Of a stretch of 64,000 bases of DNA, positions 54,445-64,000 are shown piece by piece. Position numbers and translations under genes: made by a program. This DNA is from Vesta saturnalis (taxonomy: Eukaryota > Arthropoda > Insecta > Coleoptera > Lampyridae): NCBI GenBank assembly GCA_036346205.1, contig JARFJB010000102.1, forward strand, positions 1,046,501 to 1,110,500, read 5' to 3'. The notes beneath the pieces are model-generated. The model was not told the origin of the DNA, made no database searches, and saw only the letters and a program-made list of their open reading frames with translations. The number at the start of each line of letters is the position of its first letter. The first letter of the stretch is position 1.

Positions 54445-56630
54445 CTGTCGAACTCAACAATTTATTCTCTTTCAAATACTTTGGAGGGTAGATTAACGAC
54501 CGAAGGTGAGGTGATGGAGATGTATTTCAGCATTATTAAAGGTGTAGTTGGTGAAACCATAACGCCTCTTAAGTTAGAGCGTTTCCAGAGGTTGCATGAA
54601 GCCATACCGAAAATCCAGACCGAGTTAATGAGCTGTTACTAATGTTTTATTTCTAGGTACGTGCTAAAGTACGAGGTGGTGTTTGCAGTAGTGGCCCATC
54701 ATCGTTGGGAAACACTGGCGCTGTAAGTGGAAATAATTTTTATAAAAGTGAGATATTAATCGATGTATTATTTTAGATGCCGTCAACTTCTTCAACCAAT
54801 GACGATGTTTGTGCTGTCCATATTTCCCCGCAACCTGTAAGTGGATCCTCGAACAACGTCAGCATAAAATTCATAGACAGTTTAAACTTCCTACCCATGT
54901 CCCTATCCAAACTCCATAAAACTTTTAACTTTCCCGGCTCAAATGGCCACATTCCTCACCTATGTGCAAAATCAAAACTATGAGGGTGTTTTACCGACCA
55001 TGCACTTTTACGTTGTCGATGGAATGTCTTCCAAAGCTCGCACAGACTTTATAAAGTGGTACGTGCGTATACTAAAAAAACACGGTCTCGAGTTTTGGAA
55101 TGGGTTTGCCGCCAAAAATAGCGTCGACCGGTTTAGAGAATACTGCGCGATAGCCGGTACCTGTAGTCTTGTTTTCCGCTGAAATTTTATTCGTGAGAAT
55201 AGTATGGGACTAATCCCAAACAGCGGATGCAGAATGGGTGACAATCAGTCGAGTATTGTTAATCAATGGCTTGTCTGACTCGAGCATTCAGAAGGTAGAT
55301 GTATTCAGCATACCGGTAACGCGCGTGAGGTACGGTTAAAGGAAGGTATGCTAGTTGATGGGTTTTATCACAATACAAACACTGTGTATCAGTTTCACGA
55401 TTGCTATTTCCACGCTTGTGAAAGGTGCTACCCCGATCAAGCTGGTGATAGTACATTCGAACCAAATAAAGTGTTTTTGCGTCGTGAGAAGACTGTGTCA
55501 ACATCACACAGTATACATGCCTTTAACTATGGTTTAATATAAATTTGGCAATGTGAATTCAGGTCATTTTTAAAACATAGTCCGGCCACTAGAGGCTTTG
55601 TTAACTCAAACAACGTGCTGAGTCAGTCACCTTTTAGCCTCGCGATAGCTTTTTCGGAGGTCGTACTAATGCGGTTAAGTTATGCTATAAGGCAGAACAA
55701 GATGTTCAATTCAGGTATCTGGGTGTTTGCTCACTATACCCCTATGTGAACAAATACGCCAATACGCAATACGCAAAAAGTATCCGGTGGGGCATCCTAC
55801 AATTCACATTGACGCCGAGTAGTTAAACCTCGACTTTCGCACTTTCGAGGGCCTTGTGAAGTTAGTGCGCTCTCACCATCATATTTTTAGCATCCGGTTC
55901 TCCCTATTAAGATGCACGGTAAATTAATGTTCGTGTTGTGTAGAACCTGCACTGAAACCATGTTACAGCAAGATTGCATACATACGCAGGACGAACGTAA
56001 ATTTACTGGAACTTACGTTGCGGACGAACTTCGATAGGCTACAGAATTAGGTTATCGAGTTTTAGAAGTGTTTGAAGTTTGCCAATACGACCGGGGTAGT
56101 CTGAGCGGGGGTCTTTTCTCGGGTGACTCTGTAGTAAGTTTGGAGACAAGGATAATTTATCGCAGATTATAACTGTTCAATGTCGTCTTGGCAGCTTATA
56201 CAACCGACAGTGTTCGGCTGGTGCTGTACAGCTACCTGGAAAACTTGCCGAATGGTTACTGTACCTTGACACAGACTCCGTGATTTTTACGCAAAGTCCC
56301 GGTGAGCGGGCTCCACCTGTCGGTGATTTCCTGGGTGATATGGCCGATGAGGTGGAGGCCTACGGAGTCGGTAGTAGAGTTCATGAGCGGGGGGCTAAGA
56401 ATTATGCGTACAAGGTGTTCTCAACAAGGAAAAATCGCTAGTGTTGGATATCATCGAAGCTGTGTACGCACAAACTGACCGTAAAATTCTTAGAACCCCT
56501 GCATACGAAATTGTATCCAAGCCAGAGAGCAAGATTTACCAGGTGCAGTACAGTAAACGTCGCAGAAAGGAGGACGGTTACGACACGTTTCCTTGCGGTT
56601 ACGTGGGTCATCCCTAGTTTTACAGTCTGC
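54445..56630 (+). pseudogene. Polinton-type DNA polymerase B relic (core domains)
   Basis: An N-terminal exon (54,445-54,640) is homologous to the one at 44.9 kb but starts with CTG where that copy has ATG. Short exons with AG acceptors and GTAAGT donors follow (about 54,656-54,723 and 54,778-54,838). Next come exonuclease-like blocks (IKFIDSLNFLPM, 54,868; MHFYVVDGMSSKARTDFIKW, about 55,000), a VDGFYHNTNTVYQFHDCYFH block (55,350) and polymerase-region blocks in changing frames up to about 56,400 (GKLMFVLCRTCTETM at 55,918; SVVEFMSGG-like at about 56,370). A C-terminal stretch ends near 56,600. B-family protein-primed polymerases replicate Polinton elements (family knowledge). Many frameshifts and missing blocks make it non-functional. 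The Cys-rich segment seen at 43.1 kb is absent. Confidence 0.8.
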
Positions 56631-56829
56631 ACCTAGTTTCTAGTTTTAAACATCCCGTACATCAGCCACGTGACCATCCATTCCCAGTCCTTACTTCTTT
56701 ATTTATATTTTAACCCAGTGATTTTAATTTTAGATATATATTTTAAATCATAATACACCTGTAACACGCTTTTGTTATATACCTTCTTCATTGGTTTAAC
56801 TTGTATGTAAAATCGTCACGACATATGTA
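56631..56829. other. AT-rich junction between polymerase and LINE relics
   Basis: Nothing recognised. Confidence 0.5.
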
Positions 56830-59525
56830 ATTTACATACCCAAATACATAGAATTGTGCAGAAAGAAGAAGATGATATCAAAAAGCAAGAGGTGCGGATA
56901 TTATTGGATAAAACCAAAGATGCATATTTTAAGGAAAGTGAAAGGAAGCTAACGAAATACTAAATATAACAAACTTGTACGAGCGGATCGTCCTACTGTA
57001 GATAAAAAGCTTCAAACTAGCTTTAAACCTTTGTCTAGGCTAAATTATAACGATGATATAATAGAGGACCCTTTCAAGGTATGCAAAACTGTGGGAGATC
57101 ATTTCAATAAAATGTATAGAAATGAAGGAATCGACATAAATGAATTCAGCCCTCTATATAAACATCTAGTACCTTTAACTCCCGGCGATAACAATTGTTT
57201 GGAACAACCCGTCACGCTTGAAGAGTTAACAAGAACACTGGCCTCTCTTAATAAAAATAGCGCCCGTGGAATGGATGGTTAAACGGTGCAATTCTATCTG
57301 GAGTGTTGGGATAAATTAAAATACTAGTATTTTACTATGTTACACCAAGCCTTCGAAAATGAACAACTGCCTCCATCAATAAGGAAAGCACCGAAGAATG
57401 GTGATCTATTGAACACGGATAACTGGCGCCTCATTTCTTTGATTTTTCGAAAGTTCTGTCTGTATGCCTATCTAACATCATCTCCAAAACTATTTTACCG
57501 GACCAAAGTTATGCCGTGTCTGATAGGTCTGTGTATGACACTGTAGACATACATAGGGAATTAATAAATTACGCTAATCAAAATAAAGTTCCACTAGCAA
57601 TAATTAACCTCGATCAAAAAGCAGCGTTTGTTAAAATTAGTCACAAATACTTGTTTCATGTGCTAAAGGCTATGAATTTTGGAAACAACTTTATCAATAC
57701 CATAAAACTGTTGTACACAAATGCTATGAGTCGTGTGAAATTAGGTTCACTGCTAACAAGAGCGTGGAATTAGACTGGGATGCCCATTGTCAGGTTCTTT
57801 ATTCACTATCGCCATCGAACCTTCCTTAGTTTTATCCAGACATTTCCTGGCAGGATTCACTGTGACAAAATTACCTGCACCTATTAAGATAACCGTAAGT
57901 GCGTACGCGGATGATGTGTCGGTTTTCATCGCAAGAAATGAAGACCTTAATATTCTAAAAAACTGTTATACCAAACACGCGGAACAATCTGGATCAAAAC
58001 TAAATTTAGCTAAGTGTAAAGGTTTCTGGTGTGGTAGTTGGAAGTAGAGGAAAAAAACTGCACTTGGAATCACTTGGTCTCCAAAAATACGAGTATTAGG
58101 AATGTATTTTCTAATGAGCAGAAGCAAGACTCCGATGAAGAATTCACGGATTTAGTCCAAGCGGTTGATGCCTCAATGAAGAGCTGGAAATGGAAGTTGC
58201 CATCTTTATCGATGTTAGGCCGAAGAACGGTAGTCAACCAATACATCGAACCAAAGTTTTGGCACATTCTTCACTGTCTTCCAATTACTGTGCAGTAACA
58301 GAGTAAGATAACCGGATACATTTGGAGAGGAAAGCACTGGACCCTGTTTGTTACGGAGGTTTGGGTTTGGTTCACATACCAAACAAAATCAAAACTTTCC
58401 GAATCAAGCTGGCACAAGGAATTCTTAACGATAAAGAAAAGAAGCATTGGAATACTATTGTAAACTTAAACCTTATGCAAGCAGATTCTTTAGGTTTAAC
58501 GTGGCAGTGGATGTTTCTGAACACCCAAAAAACATCAACTATCGAACTTAATTGTTAAGTAATAAAAACTGTACAAAGTGTTGATGTGATTTTGCAAAAT
58601 TTTGATCCACTTATGATTCCAACAAAAGAGTTGAGATTATCTCCTGCGAAAATCCCACCCATTTTCTCGACGAACTGGTAAAAGTTAGGTTTTTATACGT
58701 TAGCAGACTTAAGAATAAACAATTCAAGGTTACAGGAGAAAACAATAGAAGCACGATTGCAAACAACCTGTTTGGTAGTGAAGAATGACGTTAAAGAACA
58801 TTATAGAAGAATAAAACTTATCTTCGGTGATAAATTTGGCGCAGAAAACTACAAAACTTCACAACCAAGCAATGTAATAACGTTTAAGTATGAAAATCAA
58901 TACATCAATAAATTACAGCAGACCATAACAGCGGGCTACTTTAACATAAAGAAGAATTGTAGTTTTGGAGAATAATTGGAACGAAAAGAAGTAGCATTGG
59001 AAATCCTTTCCAATATATTTCAAAAGTTGTTTGGAGGTTAGCAAAGAACCGATTGGCAGATCCAATTTATTTGAGGCGCCCAAATCAAAGGAAACATGAT
59101 TCATGCCGATTTTTCCGGAAACCAAACTGTCATGTGGTACACATGATATTTTTATGCCAACATACACAATACACCTGGAGACTAGTGGTTACACAAGTAA
59201 AGAAAATCCTACAAATCAACGATATAAAAAATATCTACTTTCTATGTGGAATGGATGGAAATGCATATACGCATTGTGTAGCCAACTACTTAACAAATTT
59301 AGCAAAAGCCACTATATACAATAACACAATAGGCGCCATGAAAAACAATAACTTTTCCCATAATTTTAAATCGACTTAGGTAGGTTAAAAAGTAGAATAC
59401 TGCAAGATTTCTACTGGCACCTGGAAAAGGATGCTATCGGTCTCTTCCAAAGTAAATGGTGCATAAACAGTGTGTTGTGCAGGATTGATGCAAACCAATT
59501 AATAGTATGGAACACTGAAATGTAA
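56830..59525 (+). pseudogene. Tx1/L1-like LINE reverse transcriptase relic
   Basis: Plus-strand frames in order: an acidic linker (QKEEDDIKKQEVRILLDKT), 57,031-57,282 (PVTLEELTRTLASLNKNSARGMDG), 57,337-57,546 (NTDNWRLISL), 57,516-57,773 with motif A (AIINLDQKAAFVKISHKYLF), 57,787-58,047 with the catalytic AYADDVSVFI box, then thumb and connector (SWKWKLPSLSMLGRRTVVNQ; TGYIWRGKHW), 58,322-58,558 (CYGGLGLVHIPNKIKTFRIK), and a C-terminal section (59,053-59,379) with VVHMIFLCQHTQYTW. The sequence ends near 59,525 without an obvious poly-A. INLDQKAAF and the WRGKHW block are typical of the L1/Tx1 group and differ from the other LINEs here. At least six frame breaks were seen, and the endonuclease is missing. 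Confidence 0.85.
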
Positions 59526-59650
59526 GTTTACATTCGAACTTCGAATTACAATTACATTTTGATTTAAGTTGATTATGTATAAACAAGAATTTAAATTTTT
59601 AAGACAGCATGTAAATTAACAGTTGTAATAAGTATAATAATAATATTAAT

Positions 59651-59710
59651 AAACACACACACACACGCACGCGCACACGCACGCACACACGCACACGCAC
59701 ACGCACACAC
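59651..59710. repeat. AC/GCAC microsatellite
   Basis: Alternating purine-pyrimidine AC run with GC interruptions. Confidence 0.95.
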
Positions 59711-60609
59711 TGAAATATTTATTGGTGACACAGGAGAGTCAAAAGGTGGAAAGTGTACATCCAATTGACTCTTTGTTTTTCTGGACTCGCTGCCGTTGTT
59801 AAGTCGTTTTCGCCATACCACCAACATATAGCAAAAGCTAGGCTATTTTCTGTGGTGCAGGAATTAGAGGCGGAGCAACTCAATCAACAATCTACTATGC
59901 CCGTATTTTGGTGGATACAACACGAATAACAACACTGTCACCTGCTGGAACCTCGTCAGGCTCTGTATATACGCTCTAACCGTGTCAGACTGACGACCAA
60001 GTTATTTCCACAACTTTGTTTAAAAATACAACATTAAAATTAAAATGTAGCATGACCTTTACTTACGAACTTATCTTAATCATACAGATAACCGCTCTTG
60101 AGACGAGATCGGTGTTTTCCAAAACGTATGTTGCTTTTCAATACCATTATTGACTTTATCTAGTAAAATATTGAAGACACCCTGAAGTATTCGTGAAATT
60201 TTGTTTCCTCTTTAATTAACTCCCGATATATCCTGAATTCTCCTCACGGTGTCACGGTGTCTATGGAAACCATCGTGTTCTTACGGCGTATCGTTCATCA
60301 CTGAACAGATTTACCGTATGGGACACTGACACATCCCGGTCATTTACAAATATACAATCCAAGATACCCTGGCCCGGAATGGCCACGAAACGGTCACGGC
60401 TTTTTTTTGTTAGTATGCTCATGCTTATGGTTAGTACTTACTTATTTTAGCTTAATTTACATTCTTGTTCGAAGACTGTTCAGAATCACATGAAAATTGC
60501 TGATTGTTTTTTTAAATAATTTTTTTTTATTTTCTTACTTAGTATTGTTTTCTTGAAAAAATCCATCTCCAGATTAACATGGTTTCAGCATTTTAAAAAC
60601 CATGTACCA
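59711..60609. other. non-coding stretch
   Basis: No recognised gene or repeat. Confidence 0.5.
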
Positions 60610-60639
60610 CCATTATCGACTTGTGCATGATTGCGTGAG

Positions 60640-60850
60640 TGCTTGTGTGCGTCTGTGTGTGTGTGCGTGCATGCGTGTGTGTGTGTGTGTGTGTGATCCG
60701 ATGCGTGCGCTGAGAGTGTCGATGGTGTGTGCGTGTGTGTAACGCTGTGTGCCTGTGTGTCGCTGTGTGTGTTGTGCGTGTGTGGTGTGTGTGTGGTGAG
60801 TGGTGGTGATGAGTGATGTGTGCTGCTGGTGCGTGTCGTGCGTGTGTGCT
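60640..60850. repeat. GT-rich microsatellite
   Basis: Imperfect GTGTGC/GTGTGT array of about 200 bp. The His/Thr-rich minus-strand ORFs across it are artefacts. Confidence 0.95.
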
Positions 60851-60918
60851 ATAAAGGGACAAATTATTAACGATTTTGACATTAATAACCAAGGTATTCT
60901 AATGCTAATCGACGACAA

Positions 60919-61270
60919 AATACGTAAACATCGCTTTCTCTAAATATAGTATGTATATCTATATAAACTGGTGTAATACTGTGGAAGAATTTGAGCTATG
61001 TATAAATGAATATTTCATACCACAAAACATCATTTGAGACTGGAACATATACAGTTTATTGTCATAAATCATGGAATTTTTAATTAAGGCATAATTACGT
61101 TGTGATTAGGTACATTAATTTTCGTTTTATTCATTTTTGCATAAATAGATGGCATATACTTTAACTTTACTAATAACGCGTTTGTGTGTATTAATTAAGA
61201 TACGTAAACATCGCTTTCCCTAAATACATTTTGATATCTATTGAAATTGTTTTAATACTGCAAGAAAACT
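60919..61270 (+). repeat. about 280-bp tandem duplication (partial)
   Basis: ATACGTAAACATCGCTTTC.CTAAATA..TATCTAT recurs at 60,919 and 61,200 with matching flanking order (TTAATACTG). Confidence 0.7.
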
Positions 61271-62406
61271 TTGTATTCATCATAATGAACTCTTTTATCT
61301 TTATCTTTAACGCTACATTATAATTCTATTGCACTCTTTATTTGTACCTGCAAAAGCTGTGGTTGTTTGAAAAACTAATAAGACAGAGTACCAATGCCTA
61401 TTTTACCTTCTGTACTTGTTGTAGGAGGATAAACCTATCTAAGAATCGGCAGAATTTAGTGCAGAAGTTGAACCAGCTGAGTTAAGAATGATTTAGCAAG
61501 GTGAATTATTTAATTACTTTGTAAGTCTTACATCTGCAACATCACACTTTGCCCAGATCGCGAGTTGCATCTGGTGTGTATCCGTTTTAGGGACAGTTTG
61601 ATCATGAACCCACTTTATCTCAAATGTGTAAATAATTTGTTAAAGAGACATTTCTTTAAGTTTTATTTTTCTACTCTTACTTATGAAATTCTTGTGCCGG
61701 TGTTTTAAGCAGTTGACGTTTTGCACAGGGTAGACGAAATATATATTGACATTTTGGCCTGTACGGATAATTTTTAGACTCCAAGGGATAATCCAAATTT
61801 CAATCGGAATTTTTGACGAACGATGTAATTTGGAAAAATCTCTTTTGAACCTGGCTTCCTTCTATGATTAACGTTTTAAACCTTTAACGATGGACAAAGT
61901 AGGGAAATAACTCATAGTCACGTATCATTTTGTATAGCCTCCCTTTGGTGCTTTTATTTTGTCCTCGCTTTTATCCTTTGGGTAAGAATTTATCCTCAGT
62001 TGCCAACATCCGACTATTAGGCGGACGACGAGATTCATAAGGCGACCGAATCGGCACGAGTAACTTCAATGACGTTGCCATTGCAGTATTCTCTAGTTGA
62101 GCAACAGTGTACAAGTAGGAAGTGTTGTGCTGTGATATCCGCTTGCTGATTGAAGATTATACGTCTGTGAATCGGATCTTACCAGTAGTGCAATATATAA
62201 CCCTGTCACACAGTCGGATGTTACCATAAGAGTAGGTAATACATAATGTCGTCTGAGAATACGATCCTCAAAAAAACTACTACAGTTCTTTTACTAGTCC
62301 AGTGCGATATGTCGGTACGTTAGCGACAGCCTAGGTTTGTATTGAATTGAAGAATATATAAAACCCTTCAACTGAAGCATTCGTAATTATCTGTTACAGA
62401 CTGAAA
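61271..62406. other. non-coding flank of the piggyBac-like gene
   Basis: No ORF of note. It should contain the left end of the piggyBac-like element (TTAA plus CCC-starting inverted repeat), but I could not fix it because the right end lies outside the window. Confidence 0.4.
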
Positions 62407-64000
62407 ATGTCTACTCTGTATTCAAAAAGAACTCTGAAAATTCTCTCTTTTGTACCTCCACCTCACGAAGATGACGTTAGTGATGAAAAATACATTTCAG
62501 ACGATTCGTTGATAGATCACGACCATGTGGAATTTGAAGAAGATTCAGATTACTCCGACTATGAAGATAATCCGAATGTTCTGCTGAGCGAAGAAGTTGA
62601 ACATGCCCCTCGAAGAAATGACCAAGAAATGAGAAGTAACGAAGAAGCTACAAACAACGAAGAAGAGCTTCAGCCAATGGAATTAGAAGAACAGGGAATA
62701 AGACTGGAAGAAATAGCAACATTATCAACGAAGAAACTATATCAAACAAAGATATACCATTGTGTTATTATTGTAAAAACAGATGCTTTACATGGAATAG
62801 CTTTGAACCTAGTAGCTCAAGAACAATAAAACATAACCTTATAAGAATAAAGATACCTGCCTTGCAAGGAGCGGCAAAGAATCTAAAAGATGCACGCACG
62901 TCAGAAGAAATATGGAAACTGTTGTTTGACAACACGATTATATCGGATGTAGTAAATCACACGAACAAAAAATTACAGGCACTCAGATTGTAACTCAAGG
63001 AACATCAGCCAAATTATAAAGATACAGACTCGGTAGAAATAGAAGCTCTTATAGGCTTCCCAATGTTATGCTTGATTTTTAAATCCGGCAGAGAGAACCT
63101 GTCTTCTTTGTTCTCTACAGGTCCTGCTGGGCGCCCTATATTTCGAGCAATTATGCCTTTGAAGCGCTGTCAAACGCTTCTATTAGCTCTACGTTTTGAT
63201 AATGAAGAAACGAGGGACATTAGAAAAGCAAATAATCCGGCTGCGGCAATATCGGATATATTTGGGAAATTTATTTCTAATTGCCAGTCTAATTATGCCA
63301 TCGGAACTATGCTTGCGTGGACGAGATGTTACTCGTGTTTAGGGGCATATGTCCATTTCGGATGTACATGCCCCAGGAGCCCGCGAAGTATGGCATTAAA
63401 ATTGTGTGCCTACCCGGATGCCCATAATTCGTATCTATATAATGCCTATATCTACACTGGCAAAGACAGTGATGGCACTACCCTGTCAGCCGATGAGAGA
63501 AACGTAGCAAACCGACTCAAGCGATTCTCCGCCTGGCAAAACTAATTACTCGCTCAAACAGAAACATCACCGGTGACAACTGGTTTTATTCTCTTGAGCT
63601 TCTAGAAGAACTACAGAAAAGAGGTCTAACCTATGTTGGAACGCTAAAAAAAAAATAAAGGGGAAATCCCTAATAAGTACAGAGTCGTTTTGTTAGTCTC
63701 ATCTATGCATCATTCAAATTACACTGATACCACAAACAACAAGCCAGAAATAGTCAGTTTCTACAATTCTACTAAATCTGGCGTAGATACACTGGACCAA
63801 AAGATTTCAAATTACTCTGCAAACAGGAGAACCAGAATACGGTCGCTGGCTATATTTTATAATATGATAGCTGTAAGCTGTGCAAATTCTCGAACCATAT
63901 ATCAGACTTATTACAAAAATAGAAAGGAAACTAATTATGACTACATATATAATTTGGCTACAAGTTTAGCAAGAAAACATATGCAAAGACGACTCACTAT
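62407..64000 (+). pseudogene. piggyBac-like transposase, frameshifted, runs off the window
   Basis: An acidic N-terminus (62,407 to about 62,750) is typical of piggyBac proteins. It is followed in other frames by ALQGAAKNLKDARTSEEIWK (62,760-62,993) and the core 63,063-63,545 (GRPIFRAIMPLKRCQTLLLALRF, SYLYNAYIYTGKDSDG). After another frame change come the blocks GDNWFYSLELLEELQKRGLT (about 63,572) with the second catalytic Asp and SGVDTLDQ (about 63,780) with the third. A C-terminal NMIAVSCANSRTIYQ region continues to the window edge. The place of the first Asp (normally DE-ML--FRG) reads IGTMLAW in a locally shifted frame. piggyBac enzymes excise precisely from TTAA sites (family knowledge). 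Four or more frame breaks make this copy inactive. Confidence 0.88.

Noticed and set aside
60593..60918. His/Thr-rich ORFs on the minus strand
   Set aside because: They are translated GT/AC microsatellite.

Overview
The window looks like gene-poor, transposon-saturated nuclear DNA of an arthropod, most likely an insect. The reasons are an AT-rich background, the mix of DDE/mariner, piggyBac, hAT, MULE-like, Penelope, non-LTR LINE and Polinton-type relics, and intron/exon junctions with GT..AG ends. The species cannot be named from the sequence. I found no convincing host gene, no rRNA or tRNA, and no bacterial features. Almost every recognisable coding stretch is a decayed mobile-element fragment.

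Layout. 1-2.4 kb: AT-rich DNA with one GACACACA microsatellite. 2.4-5.5 kb: a 3.1 kb element with arms of about 0.54 kb and no transposase. 5.6-9.6 kb: LINE reverse transcriptase relic, then a chimera of a DDE transposase and a Penelope-like element (RT plus GIY-YIG). 9.6-11.7 kb: mostly unrecognised, with a possible LTR-retrotransposon primer-binding site. 11.77-20.46 kb: a giant foldback-like structure. Its arms carry an 18-bp minisatellite, and its interior holds a 5.2 kb array of a 16-bp repeat, a GA microsatellite and 65-bp tandem repeats. 21.5-26.3 kb: two mariner-like elements with long inverted repeats and broken transposases. 26.4 kb: a 126-aa ORF of an insect ORFan type. 28.4-33.7 kb: a MULE-like element whose right inverted repeat is split by a LINE. 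34.7-36.4 kb: hAT transposase relic. 37.1-40 kb: a mariner-like element containing a LINE of about 600 codons with one stop. 40.4-43 kb: mariner relic, a 919-bp MITE and a hAT end. 43-45 kb (minus) and 54.4-56.6 kb (plus): two remnants of a Polinton-type DNA polymerase B gene in opposite orientation, each preceded by a tandem array. 46.5-48.2 and 50.1-52.0 kb: a directly duplicated repeat of about 1.8 kb. 56.8-59.5 kb: Tx1/L1-like LINE. 62.4-64 kb: piggyBac-like transposase running off the end.

Nothing here forms an operon or pathway. The relationships are those of nested insertions, which give a relative order: LINE after MULE-like element, LINE after mariner-like element. The most unusual structures are the foldback/satellite composite at 11.8-20.5 kb, the tandemly duplicated mini-exon cassettes in front of the polymerase relic at 44.0-44.7 kb, and a short outward-facing motif (CAGGGTGT / ACACCCTAT type) shared between terminal repeats of otherwise unrelated DNA elements.
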